A stretch of 64,000 nucleotides of DNA from Pseudomonadota bacterium (GTDB lineage: Bacteria > Myxococcota_A > Polyangia > Polyangiales > Polyangiaceae). This document shows, in pieces, positions 34,034 to 43,231 of this stretch. The notes below the pieces were generated by a model. That model was not told where the DNA came from and did not search any database. It saw only the letters and a list, made by a program, of their open reading frames with translations. The translations under genes and the position numbers were made by a program. How positions within the stretch are numbered: the stretch's first letter is position 1; each line of letters starts with the position of its first letter. The stretch spans positions 1 to 64,000 of the forward strand of contig JAEWRL010000174.1 in NCBI GenBank assembly GCA_023398955.1, read 5' to 3'.

Positions 34034-35437
34034 ATGACTACGGAAGACCTCTCCGCCGCCAAGCTCCTGATCGTCGATGATGACCAGGATGTCTGCCAGT
34101 TACTCTGCGATCACTTCAATGCTGCCGGACACACAGCCATTTCCGCAACAAGCGCGCGGGATGGTCGAGCCCGGCTGGACACCGACGAGTTCGACCTAAT
34201 TTTCGTCGACCTCCAACTTGGAGAAGAAAGCGGGCTCGAACTCTGCGGGTGGATCACCGAGAATCGACCCGGCATACCGGTCGTTATCATCACCGGATAC
34301 GGCAGTATGGATGCCGCCGTGGATGCCCTCCGCGCCGGAGCCTATGACTTCGTGACAAAGCCTGTAGGCCTTGACCTACTGGGCTTCGTCACGGAGCGAG
34401 CGCTGGGTCACAAGCAACTCCGCGCCGAGCTGAAGCGTTTGCAAGAGACGCTTCCGAGCGAACCAAAGCAGCTCGGCATTCTCGGTGAAAGCCGACCCAT
34501 CGTCGATCTGGTCCGTCTCATCGACCGCGTAGCGCCCGGCGATGCGACGGTGCTCATCTGCGGAGAGAGCGGAACAGGCAAGGAGCTCGTCGCCAAGGCG
34601 GTCCATCAGAAGAGCGCACGGTCGGGAGGACCGTTCGTCGCCGTCAATTGTGCAGCTCTCCCCTCCGAGCTGCTGGAGAGCGAGCTGTTCGGTCACGAGC
34701 GGGGCGCTTTCACGGGTGCTCGTCAGACGCGGGAAGGCCTGTTGAGGCAAGCCGACCAGGGCACGCTGTTCCTCGACGAAGTCGCGGAGATGTCCGCAGA
34801 CATGCAAGTCAAGCTGCTCCGGGTCCTTCAAGAGAGGCAGGTCCGTCCCATCGGCGGACAGCGTGAGGTCGCCTTCGACGCACGACTCATCTGCGCTACG
34901 AACCGCGACCTCGAAACAGAGGTCGAAGAGGGCCGCCTGCGCGAGGATTTCTACTACCGTATCAACGTCGTGACGCTGCGTTGCCCGCCCCTTCGCGCCC
35001 GCGGCAACGACGTACTCCTACTGGCGCAAAGCTTCCTCCGCCGGTTCGCGGAGCGGAGTGGAAAGGACGTCAAGGGACTCTCCGCGGGAGCGGCCGAGAA
35101 GCTGCTCGAGTACGATTGGCCCGGCAATGTCCGCCAACTGCAGAACGTCATGGAACGTGCCGTGGCCTTGACCCAGTTCGATCAGATAACCGTCGAGGAC
35201 CTCCCTGAGAAGATCCGAAGCTATCAGAGCGAGAACCTCGTCGTTGCCGGGAACAACCCGGAGGAGCTCATCACGCTCTCCGAGCTAGAGCGACGGTACA
35301 TCGACCGGGTGCTTGCGGCAACCGCAGGCAACAAGGCGCAGGCCGCTCGGGTGCTCGGGCTCGACAGGCGAACACTGTACCGAAAGCTCGAGCGTTACGA
35401 GCGTTACGAGCGTTACGAACGTTCCAGCGCCGGCTAG
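34034..35437 (+). CDS. NtrC-family sigma-54-dependent response regulator
   Basis: 467 residues in three domains. Receiver 8-125 with D59 (LIFVDLQLG) and K in VTKPV. AAA+ activator domain about 145-385: Walker A GESGTGKE (177-184), sigma-54 contact loop GAFTGA (224-229), Walker B TLFLDEV, arginine finger region LRCPPLRARG. C-terminal Fis-type helix-turn-helix (KAQAARVLGLDRRTLYRKL). After it come four ERY-type triplets from a 9-bp tandem repeat. It activates RpoN promoters, so the two -24/-12 sites in this window are candidate targets. Its kinase is not evident: the divergent kinase-like protein lacks ATP motifs. Confidence 0.94.
   Translation: MTTEDLSAAKLLIVDDDQDVCQLLCDHFNAAGHTAISATSARDGRARLDTDEFDLIFVDLQLGEESGLELCGWITENRPGIPVVIITGYGSMDAAVDALRAGAYDFVTKPVGLDLLGFVTERALGHKQLRAELKRLQETLPSEPKQLGILGESRPIVDLVRLIDRVAPGDATVLICGESGTGKELVAKAVHQKSARSGGPFVAVNCAALPSELLESELFGHERGAFTGARQTREGLLRQADQGTLFLDEVAEMSADMQVKLLRVLQERQVRPIGGQREVAFDARLICATNRDLETEVEEGRLREDFYYRINVVTLRCPPLRARGNDVLLLAQSFLRRFAERSGKDVKGLSAGAAEKLLEYDWPGNVRQLQNVMERAVALTQFDQITVEDLPEKIRSYQSENLVVAGNNPEELITLSELERRYIDRVLAATAGNKAQAARVLGLDRRTLYRKLERYERYERYERSSAG
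35390..35425 (+). repeat. 9-bp tandem repeat (GAGCGTTAC) at the end of the NtrC-type gene
   Basis: Three identical units GAGCGTTAC (35390-35398, 35399-35407, 35408-35416) and a diverged fourth (GAACGTTCC, 35417-35425) encode Glu-Arg-Tyr repeats directly after the DNA-recognition helix. Units of 9 bp keep the frame, so copy number can change by slippage without breaking the gene. Confidence 0.85.
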
Positions 35438-35543
35438 CACTACCCCGCCCGGGCGGTTTGGCGCGGCGGCGGTAGGTTCACGCGGCATGAGCCAACCGCA
35501 GAGGCCGCAAGCGCTGGTGTGTGGTGCCGAACCGTCGGCACCC

Positions 35544-38500
35544 TCACTGGCGTGGAAGACTGCCGAGCAGGGCCTCGATCTGGTCGATCTGGGCCGGCTT
35601 AGTGAGGTGGTGGTCGAACCCGCTCTCCAAGGTACGCTGCACGTCGTCCACGGCGCCGTACCCAGTCAGAGCGATCAGTCGCGTTCCAGAGAGGGCCTCT
35701 TGGGCGCGCACCCGCTCAGCCACCTCCCAGCCACTGAGGCCGGGTAGCCCCACGTCGACGATGGCCACGTCTGGTCGATCCTGTTCGATCAACGCGAGAC
35801 CTCGCTGGCCGTCAGTAGCCTCGAGAACCTGGTGACCGTTGACCTCGAGCAGCATGCGCAGCGTCTCTCGCGCGTCATCCTGGTCCTCGACGATCAGCAC
35901 GCGAAGTGGATTGCGGGGGAGTTCTGCGGAACGGGCATCCATCTCTCCGGTGTCTTGCACACGAACGCGCTCGAGGGGAAGGGTAACCCGGAAGGTACTA
36001 CCCTGACCCGCACCGCCGCTCGTGGCGAACACGCTGCCCTCATGGGCCTCGACAATACTCTTTACCACGGTAAGCCCCACCCCAAGTCCCCCATGCGGGC
36101 GTGCTACGCTCTGGTCGCGCTGCACGAACAAGTCGAAGATGCGGGGCAGCAGCTCTGGGTCGATTCCTTCCCCCTCGTCAGTCACCTCGATGATCGCCTC
36201 CTCGCCCTCGATCCACGCCTTGAGGGACACCCTTTGCCCGCGGCCCGAGTGTCCGAAGGCGTTGCTCAAGAGGTTCAGCGCCACCTGCTGCATCCGAGCG
36301 GGATCTGCGCGTACCGGGATTTCGTTGTCGGGCAGCTCCACGTGGAGCTCGATGCATTCAGCCAGCACCAGGGAACGAGTCGCGTCCACGGCCTCGCGAA
36401 TGGGAGCACGGAGGTCGAGCACCTGCTTGTGCATGACGATCCGTCCACGGGTGATGCGCGTCACGTCCAACAGGTCATCCAGCAGGCGGCTCATCTGCCC
36501 TGCCTGGCGTTCTATGACCTCCCGAGCGTGCTCCGCACTGTCGCGATCGGGAGGGACCCTGCGCAGCAGCTGCGCGGAGTTCAGCACAGCAGAGAGCGGA
36601 TTGCGGAGCTCGTGCGACAGCATGGCGAGGAACTGTTCTCGTCGCGCAGACTGAGCCAGAAGCTCTGCTTCTGCCCGCTTCCGTTCCGTGATATCAAGGA
36701 AGGTGACCACCGCTCCTTCGACGTGACCACCCCGGCAGATCGGATAGCTCCAGTACTCGGTGGCGAAGCTGGTCCCATCTTTGCGCCACATGACCTCGTC
36801 AGCAGAGTGCGCCCCGCGCCCTGATCGCAAGACCGCGAAGATCGGACAATCTGCCAGCGGATAGGGTGAGCCGTCCTGAGTCTGATAGTGGATGAGCGGG
36901 TGCATGTCCTTCCCGACGAGCTCATCCGGGGACGAATACCCCAACATCCGCGCGCAGGCCCAATTGGCGAAGGTACAGATGCCATATCCGTCGAGTCCAT
37001 AGATGGCCTCCGCCGTCGAATCGAGGAGCATCTGCATGCGCTCCTTTTGCCGCGCGAGCTCGCGGTGCGCCGCACGGAGAGGCGTGATGTCGCGTGCGAT
37101 GGCAGAGGCGCCAACGACGACCCCCTGACGATCCCTGATCGGCGAGACACCGAGCGAGATCTCGAGCCTAGTTCCATCCTTTCGAAGCCTCACCGTCTCG
37201 ACGTGCTCGACGCTTTCACCACGCCGAATCGCGTCGAGGAACTCGTCGACCTCATGCCGGCGTTCCTCCGGAACTAGGAATCTCACGTCCCTCCCCAGCA
37301 CCTCGCTCGCGGAATAGCCATACAACCGCTCCGCACCGCCGTTCCAGCTCACAACAGTTCCGCTCAAGTCCTTGCCGATGATCGCATCGTCCGACGATTC
37401 GACGATCGCCGACAGCCGATCCAGGCGGTCCCGAGCTGCGTCGAGGGCTGAGATATCCGTCGCTGTAACGACGACGCCCGAGACGCTCGCGCCACCCGGT
37501 TCACGGCCCTCCCCTTCATCCGGATGATACGGTAGAATCCGCAGAAATAGGGTTGCGCCGTCCGTGCTGCGCACTTCATCCTCGATGGGCTCCCCGTCAC
37601 CTAGCACCTGGGCAATCTCATCGACGAGACCTGGACGGCGAAGATTGTGAGAAATGTCGCGAATGCTCCGGCCCACGTCGTGCGGAAGGATCCTGAAGAC
37701 CGACGCAATGCGCGGTGTATACTTTCGTATATTGAGCTCGGGGTCCAAGAACAAGATACCGACGTCGGTACCATCGAGGAGGTGCTGAATGTCGTTGTTG
37801 AGCTCCCGCAGCTCGGAGATCTTCTTCTGATACTCCGCGTTGACCGTATAGAGTTCCTCATTGACGCTATGGAGCTCTTCGTTGGTGCTTTGCAGCTCCT
37901 CGTGGGACGCGACGAGCTCTTCGTTCGTAGCCTGCAGCTCCTCGTTGCTCGTCTGGAGCTCCTCCACGGCAGCCTGGAGGTTCTCCCGCGTGAGGGATAG
38001 AGCAAACTCGAGCTGCTGAACGCTCGCTTCTCCTCCGGCTCGTGCCTGCGCGCCCTCGACCACCGCATCAGGGCCGCTGGAACCGCCGGAGAGGTTGGCC
38101 ATCGCCGCACCGCTCATCGTAATGAGGACGTGCACCGCGTTTGGCTGGGTCACGATCGGCTCCGCGGCCACGATGAGGCCCTTGCCGGGGGATGGCTCCG
38201 GAAACCCAGCAGCGGCGAACTGCACAGCATGTCTCTTACGAAGCGCAGCCCCCACCGCGCCGACGACGACCGGTCGCAATCGCTCGTCGATCATGTCGAG
38301 CAGATTGTTGCTCGGGCGCCGCCCCACGACATGCAGGAGCTGCTCGGCATTGCCAAAGCTATCGACCAGGGTCAGGTCCTCGGAGACGAGGAAGCTCGGC
38401 GGCATGAACTGATCGAGCAAACGATCATAGATCGCCAGGAGCCGAGTATCTGCCGCCCGCCCGCGGTTCGCCTGGAAACCAGTGGGGCGACTCGCCTTCA

Positions 38501-39941
38501 GGCCCTCCCCAAGCACAATGCTGGCCGAGTCCAACAGGTTTACGTCACGTCGCTTCCGGAAGAACCGCCGCTGCTCATCCACGGGCTCGAACTCGGTCGC
38601 GAGTTGCCCCAGGTTCTCGCTGCTTCCGAGCATGAGAACGCCACCGACCGTCAACCCAAAGTGCAAACGCGAGAGGACGCGCTTCTGAGCGTGAGGTTCG
38701 AGATAGATGAGCAGATTGCGACAGGTAATCAGATGCATTCGGGTGAATGGCGGGTCGTTGAGCAGGTTGTGCGCTGCGAAGACGACCAGGTCGCGGAGCT
38801 CCGGGGTAATGCGATAGCCGCCGCTCGTGAGCGCGAAGTATCGCTCGCGGCGCTCCTGGCTCACGTTGACCAGTTGCGACTCGGCATACACCCCCGCATC
38901 AGCGGCTCCGAGCGCGGGCCGGTGCGCATCCGTCGCGAGCAGCTTGACGCGTACGGGGCGCTGGTGCCGGCACATCTGCTCGTGCAGGAGCAGGGCAATG
39001 GAGTACGCCTCCTCGCCCGTGGCACAGCCCGCTACCCAGACGCGAACGTCCTCGTTCGGTGGGACGCGTGACAAGAGCTCCGGGATAATCCGCTTCTCAA
39101 GGACTTCGAAGGCCTCCGGGTCGCGAAAGAACTCAGTCACCCCAATCAGAAGGTCGTGGTAGAGCTTCCCGAGCTCGTCAGGGTCTTCCAGACGGACCAA
39201 GTAGTCATCGAGGGAGTTGGCCCGTAGCAGCTCACAGCGGCGCCAGATGCGGCGCGTCACGGTCCCGGCTTTGTACCCGGCGAAGTCCATCCCGAACTGC
39301 TGCTGAATGAGGCTGAGAATGGCCCGGACCGAACCCTCCTCGGTGCCGTCGAGTGGGTCGGTGGGAGCGCGAGGTTCTCCCAGGAGCACGTCAACGATCT
39401 CCTCCGGCCTGCACACGTGGTGGACCATGCTAGTCGCCAGGGCGCTGAGCGGCATACCATCGAACTTCGCCGTCTCTGGGCTCTCGACGATGACGGTCCC
39501 ACCGGCGCGGTGAACATCACGAATGCCTCTCGAACCGTCGCTACCACTGCCCGACAACACCACGGCGACCGCGCGGGACCCCAGGTCCTTGGCCAAGGAA
39601 CGGAAGAACTGGTCAATGGGAAGCGCGACTCCCCGCCGCAGCTCCTGATCCTTGAGCACCAATCTGCCGTCGCGGATCAGCAGCTCCTTGCCGGGGGGCA
39701 GCAGGTAGATGCAATCGGCGTGAACCTGCACGCCATCCTCCGCGATACGGATCTCCACGTCAGTGCGGCGCGCGAGGAGCTCATCCATCATGCTTCGGAA
39801 GTGCGGGCTGAGGTGTTGAACGACGACGAACGCCAGCCCGCTATGCGTGGGGAGCCGGGAGAAGAGCTTCTCCAACGACTCCAAGCCACCAGCCGAGGCT
39901 CCTACGCCAACGACCCGCAGAGACGCGTCACTACTCACCAT
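35544..39941 (-). CDS. CheB-CheR-PAS-histidine kinase-receiver fusion protein
   Basis: 1465 residues. Order: CheB methylesterase 5-190 with intact triad S16, H43, D135; CheR methyltransferase 200-470 (TEFFRDPEAF; SAM site VWVAGCATGEEAYS); a region of 130 residues; a coiled coil of repeated SNEELQATNEEL type, 645-715; PAS 718-835; PAS 842-955; PAS 965-1085; DHp with H1110 in MLSHELRNP; ATPase domain (NLLSNAFGHSG, DEGEGI, GLGVGL); receiver with D1396. Such CheB/CheR kinases are widespread but their targets are unclear. No chemoreceptor gene is adjacent. A soluble cytoplasmic protein. Confidence 0.93.
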   Translation of the reverse strand: MVSSDASLRVVGVGASAGGLESLEKLFSRLPTHSGLAFVVVQHLSPHFRSMMDELLARRTDVEIRIAEDGVQVHADCIYLLPPGKELLIRDGRLVLKDQELRRGVALPIDQFFRSLAKDLGSRAVAVVLSGSGSDGSRGIRDVHRAGGTVIVESPETAKFDGMPLSALATSMVHHVCRPEEIVDVLLGEPRAPTDPLDGTEEGSVRAILSLIQQQFGMDFAGYKAGTVTRRIWRRCELLRANSLDDYLVRLEDPDELGKLYHDLLIGVTEFFRDPEAFEVLEKRIIPELLSRVPPNEDVRVWVAGCATGEEAYSIALLLHEQMCRHQRPVRVKLLATDAHRPALGAADAGVYAESQLVNVSQERRERYFALTSGGYRITPELRDLVVFAAHNLLNDPPFTRMHLITCRNLLIYLEPHAQKRVLSRLHFGLTVGGVLMLGSSENLGQLATEFEPVDEQRRFFRKRRDVNLLDSASIVLGEGLKASRPTGFQANRGRAADTRLLAIYDRLLDQFMPPSFLVSEDLTLVDSFGNAEQLLHVVGRRPSNNLLDMIDERLRPVVVGAVGAALRKRHAVQFAAAGFPEPSPGKGLIVAAEPIVTQPNAVHVLITMSGAAMANLSGGSSGPDAVVEGAQARAGGEASVQQLEFALSLTRENLQAAVEELQTSNEELQATNEELVASHEELQSTNEELHSVNEELYTVNAEYQKKISELRELNNDIQHLLDGTDVGILFLDPELNIRKYTPRIASVFRILPHDVGRSIRDISHNLRRPGLVDEIAQVLGDGEPIEDEVRSTDGATLFLRILPYHPDEGEGREPGGASVSGVVVTATDISALDAARDRLDRLSAIVESSDDAIIGKDLSGTVVSWNGGAERLYGYSASEVLGRDVRFLVPEERRHEVDEFLDAIRRGESVEHVETVRLRKDGTRLEISLGVSPIRDRQGVVVGASAIARDITPLRAAHRELARQKERMQMLLDSTAEAIYGLDGYGICTFANWACARMLGYSSPDELVGKDMHPLIHYQTQDGSPYPLADCPIFAVLRSGRGAHSADEVMWRKDGTSFATEYWSYPICRGGHVEGAVVTFLDITERKRAEAELLAQSARREQFLAMLSHELRNPLSAVLNSAQLLRRVPPDRDSAEHAREVIERQAGQMSRLLDDLLDVTRITRGRIVMHKQVLDLRAPIREAVDATRSLVLAECIELHVELPDNEIPVRADPARMQQVALNLLSNAFGHSGRGQRVSLKAWIEGEEAIIEVTDEGEGIDPELLPRIFDLFVQRDQSVARPHGGLGVGLTVVKSIVEAHEGSVFATSGGAGQGSTFRVTLPLERVRVQDTGEMDARSAELPRNPLRVLIVEDQDDARETLRMLLEVNGHQVLEATDGQRGLALIEQDRPDVAIVDVGLPGLSGWEVAERVRAQEALSGTRLIALTGYGAVDDVQRTLESGFDHHLTKPAQIDQIEALLGSLPRQ

Positions 39942-40523
39942 GCGTTACCTGCTACTCCAATCCCTGAACCTGAGACTTGGGCGCGACGGCGCAACCGAAA
40001 ACTCTCACGTTACTTTGGGACGAGGTCGACCTCACATGAGCAAGAACGTGACACCTCTCGACTCGAGCGAGGCAGATAGCCTCACCATGGCACCCGCATG
40101 AACGTCTCCGACTAGCTCGGGGAATCCATCCCTGGGCGGGGCCCGCGGCGACTGCATAGCCCGGCGCGGCCTACAGGCGTCCTGGCTTCCCCTCCGTGCT
40201 CGGTGTCCTCCACTCCAAGGGCAATCACGGCACGCACCGCTCAAGGCTACAGTGCAGGCCGGAGTGTCCCGATTGGCGACGATGGCGCGCCCGTGTCCCC
40301 ATACCTGGGTTTTCACGAGAATATTGCACCAAGAGCGGCGACAACGTGACGGGTGGCGCTGGCAAACGATCGCTTAAGACGGCGACGGCGGCGGCCGTTA
40401 CGAGGGATGGCGAGGCACCAACGTCATCGGTCTGCTTGCGAAGAACCTCCCGAGGCACCGGACGCGTGTCCGACCAGCATTCCGATTGGGCCGACGGGTG
40501 GCATTGTCCGAGGGATGGACCCT
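39942..40523. other. Divergent intergenic region, no gene seen
   Basis: About 580 bp between the reverse fusion kinase and the forward receiver protein. An in-frame extension of the receiver gene back to 40353 is very Arg-rich and unlike the protein. No recognisable promoter or RNA is seen. Confidence 0.45.
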
Positions 40524-41396
40524 ATGAGTGAGCGCACGCGACGTATCAAGGTGATGATCGTAGACGACAGTGAGGTCGTCCTTGAGGTCACGCGGCACAC
40601 CTTGGAAGGGGCTGGATATGAAGTGGTGACGCACCCCCGGCCCACTGGATGCATGGCGCTCATCCTACAGGAGGAGCCGGATCTTCTGCTCATCGACGTC
40701 AACATGCCCGGCCTGAACGGGGACACGGTCGTGAAGATGTTCGGAGCCACACAGCGCGACGCCCACATGACGGTGCTCCTCCATTCGAGCTTGCCCGCGC
40801 ACGTACTCCAGCAGAAGGCCGCGGCATCCGGCGCCCACGGGTTCATCCGCAAGTGCGAGAGCCCACAAGACCTGCTGCGACAAGTCGCTCGCTGGGTGCG
40901 CTCGCATTCGTCCAGCGGCACCCATCATGTGGCAATCCTCGACGCCTCTCGGAGAATCTCCCCTCAAGCGTCCGGCGTCATGGCCAAGACGAACGCGGAC
41001 CTGCTCGCCGGCACGATACTGCTGGCAGACAACGAAATGCTGAAGCTATCGGAGTACCAGCGCCTCATCAAGTCGCAGCCTGGCCCGGTCGAGTTCGCGC
41101 TTTCGGGCCTTGAAGTAATGCGCCGCATCCAATCCGAGCGACCACCCAGTGTCGTCGTCCTCGGGGCCCTCCTCGGGTCGCCTGATAGCGACGAGATCGC
41201 CCGCGAGGCGGGACGCCTCAATCCATCCTGGAATGATCGCCTCGTGCTCGTGCACGACGCCGCGACAGTGGTCCATCACGTCCGGCAGATCACGGTCTTA
41301 CGCCGTCCCCTCACCGAGACGGCCCTCTGCACCGCGATCCAGAACTGCCTCCACCGCGCACAGGGCAGGGCCTCGATGGCACGCGAGGCGCCCTAG
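40524..41396 (+). CDS. Response regulator with a second, inactive receiver domain
   Basis: 290 residues from the ATG with GAGGG nine bases upstream. The first receiver (8-125) has the acidic pair in VMIVDDSE, phospho-acceptor D58 (LLLIDVNMPG) and a basic residue in FIRKCES. Residues 160-280 look like another receiver (TILLADNEMLKLSEYQRLI) but the acceptor strand reads VVVLGALLG, with Gly for Asp, and the KP turn is RRP. There is no DNA-binding or enzymatic output domain. It could act as a scaffold or phosphate sink for the neighbouring fusion kinase, which is divergent; this is inference. Confidence 0.82.
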   Translation: MSERTRRIKVMIVDDSEVVLEVTRHTLEGAGYEVVTHPRPTGCMALILQEEPDLLLIDVNMPGLNGDTVVKMFGATQRDAHMTVLLHSSLPAHVLQQKAAASGAHGFIRKCESPQDLLRQVARWVRSHSSSGTHHVAILDASRRISPQASGVMAKTNADLLAGTILLADNEMLKLSEYQRLIKSQPGPVEFALSGLEVMRRIQSERPPSVVVLGALLGSPDSDEIAREAGRLNPSWNDRLVLVHDAATVVHHVRQITVLRRPLTETALCTAIQNCLHRAQGRASMAREAP

Positions 41397-41492
41397 AAAT
41401 CAAGGTCCCTGGCCTGGCGCGACAGCAGCGCCGTCGAACTGGCCCCCCACCAAGAGGGTGTCGGGGTCCGGGCTCGGCGCTGGCTTTCAATG

Positions 41493-41945
41493 CTATCTCC
41501 AAAGGAAGGCGACGTAGTTGCTCGCTCCCTCGCTCGTCACGGGGTCGTAGCGGCCGACGATCGTGAAGTTTCCGCGCTTTCCCTCGTAGGCGCCCGTGCC
41601 ACTACTGAACTCGGTGTAGTCGATGAACTCCCCGGTCGCCAGGTTCCAGTAACCGACGTCATTGCCAACAAGGGTCCCCGACGCGGTGGTAATCGTGTTC
41701 ACTCCAGTGTAGCGGACGACGTTCGGAATACCGGTCTCCACCATCGTATCCATGGTGAACTCGAGCTTGCCAGCGAGGTCGCCCGTCAGCGGACCTTCGG
41801 TGCAGAGCGTGTCGCAAGGCACGGCATTGGTCGTCAGTGTGCCCTTCAGCGGACGGAGATGGGCATCCGCACTGGACGTGACGCCCACCGTGGTTGCGAT
41901 CGCTAACGCACCTATCGTTGCTAGACTGGATTTGTTTGCTCTCAT
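41493..41945 (-). CDS. Secreted barrel protein resembling allene-oxide-cyclase-like folds
   Basis: 150 residues with a clear signal peptide (SSLATIGALAIATTVGVTSSADA, cleavage at about 28). The mature 120 residues alternate strands and turns: LKGTLTTNAVPCDTLCTEGPLTGDLAGKLEFTM, then GTGAYEGKRGNFTIVGRYD and SNYVAFLWR. The GTG-(Y/F)-x-G-x-x-G motif near the C-terminus is typical of allene-oxide-cyclase/dirigent-like barrels. Two Cys probably form a disulfide. GGAG precedes the ATG, and the gene begins 23 bp after the FabI-like gene on the same strand, so it is likely the last gene of that operon. Enzyme activity is unknown. Confidence 0.62.
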   Translation of the reverse strand: MRANKSSLATIGALAIATTVGVTSSADAHLRPLKGTLTTNAVPCDTLCTEGPLTGDLAGKLEFTMDTMVETGIPNVVRYTGVNTITTASGTLVGNDVGYWNLATGEFIDYTEFSSGTGAYEGKRGNFTIVGRYDPVTSEGASNYVAFLWR

Positions 41946-41968
41946 CTTTGTCTCCTATCCTTGCGCAC

Positions 41969-42766
41969 CTAGAAATAGCTACGAGAAAACCCGTTATCGA
42001 CAGTGATGACCTGCCCGGTGATGCCGCGGCACGCTTCACTGACGAGGAACGCGGCGACCGAGGCGACCTCGTCGAGACCGACCGCGGTGCCCGTCATGCT
42101 GCGGCGCGCCAGATGGGAGACGGTCCTCTCTGTAACCTCCTCCCCAATGACGCGGCAAGCCGTCTCTGTAGGCACCATGGAGAAGCACAGCGCATTGCAC
42201 AGAACGCCATCTCGACCTAGGTCAGCTGCGGCGTAGCGCACGGCCGCGTTGAGCGCCGCCTTCACCATGCCCACCAGGTGGTAGCCGGGTATCGCAAAGT
42301 CTGCCCCAGAGGACGTCAGGACGATCACTCGCGGCGCGGGGGAGCACCGCAAGAGGGGCGCCGAGTACCGCAAAGCGACGAGCAGCGAGCGTACCCCCAC
42401 ATCCATCGCCTGCCCAAACTCGGACTGGGTGAGTTCGACCACTGACCGGCGGAGTGCATCCGCGGGAGCGCCAACCATTGTATGGACGAGGAAATCGAGA
42501 CCGCCAAGCTCCTTCTCGACGGTGCGCAGCCCCTCCTCGAACGTGGATTCCTGTTCGGCGTCGATGGTGAGTGAGAGGGCACCGAGCTCCTTGGCGAGCG
42601 CCGGGCCCGCCGAGCCCAAGTGACCGCGGCTGCTGAGGGCCAAGCACGCACCCCACTCCGAGAACCGCGAGGCGCAGACGAAGCCCACCGACCGTCGGTG
42701 GGAGACTCCCAGGATGAGCCCGCGCCGCCCCGCGAGCAGATCCCCTGCTGCGCCGCCGAGCTTCAC
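41969..42766 (-). CDS. Enoyl-ACP reductase-like protein (FabI family)
   Basis: 265 residues from a GTG that overlaps the preceding stop (GTGA). The nucleotide-binding start GRRGLILGVSHRRSVGFVCA parallels the GVAxxxSIA region of FabI, and the catalytic Y162-x6-K169 (AIPGYHLVGMVKAALNAAVRYAA) is the FabI spacing, not the YxxxK of ordinary SDRs. The first FabI Tyr (YLGAERAIPNY in E. coli) is replaced: here SSGADFAIPGY. It would reduce a 2-enoyl thioester. Since it is in a dedicated operon, it is probably not the housekeeping enzyme. Confidence 0.84.
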   Translation of the reverse strand: MKLGGAAGDLLAGRRGLILGVSHRRSVGFVCASRFSEWGACLALSSRGHLGSAGPALAKELGALSLTIDAEQESTFEEGLRTVEKELGGLDFLVHTMVGAPADALRRSVVELTQSEFGQAMDVGVRSLLVALRYSAPLLRCSPAPRVIVLTSSGADFAIPGYHLVGMVKAALNAAVRYAAADLGRDGVLCNALCFSMVPTETACRVIGEEVTERTVSHLARRSMTGTAVGLDEVASVAAFLVSEACRGITGQVITVDNGFSRSYF

Positions 42767-43191
42767 GGAGCGGGGTCCTCCGGAAACCAAGGCAGAAGGG
42801 CAGCCTCGGGGTCTTTGTCGTACTCGCGCAGCGCCTTCTGAATCGCGAACGACGCATCCACAGCGGAGAGCCCCCCCGACCATATCGCTAGTCTGGCGAC
42901 CGCTTCGAGGATCCGCTCGGGTGGAGTGCCGAGGCGCCGAAGGAGCTTTGCGAACATGGCAGCCGTCGCGAGCTGCCCCCGCGAACACAACACGCAGACA
43001 CCAATCAGGTAGTTCTCCTCCACGCTGAGAAGACGAGTATCCGCTTCCACGGCGTGAAAGCGATGCACGTGCTCCCGCAGCCCAGGGTTCTCGATCCGTT
43101 CGAGGAACCTTACGTGTCGACTGCCCATGCCGGAGCCCAGCAGCTCGTCGACGTAGCGTCTGGTGCCTTCGATTGGATTGGGATCACTCAT
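42763..43191 (-). CDS. Carboxymuconolactone decarboxylase-like small protein
   Basis: 142 residues from the ATG of MSDPNP, with GGAG eight bases upstream; a longer frame to 43296 is not protein-like. The middle (LSVEENYLIGVCVLCSRGQLATAAMFAKLLRRLGTPPERILEAVARLAIWSG) follows the helical CMD/AhpD pattern, in which E-x-x-L-I-x-x-x-V is followed by a helix ending in (A/G)-x-x-x-E-I-x-E. The CxxC of AhpD and the catalytic Glu-Cys-His set of peroxidase members are not evident. It may act as a small cyclase/decarboxylase or a structural partner in the biosynthetic operon. Confidence 0.55.
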   Translation of the reverse strand: MSDPNPIEGTRRYVDELLGSGMGSRHVRFLERIENPGLREHVHRFHAVEADTRLLSVEENYLIGVCVLCSRGQLATAAMFAKLLRRLGTPPERILEAVARLAIWSGGLSAVDASFAIQKALREYDKDPEAALLPWFPEDPAP

Positions 43192-43231
43192 TCGAAACAC
43201 TCCTCTGGAGCTGCACCTCCCCACGCTGCCC

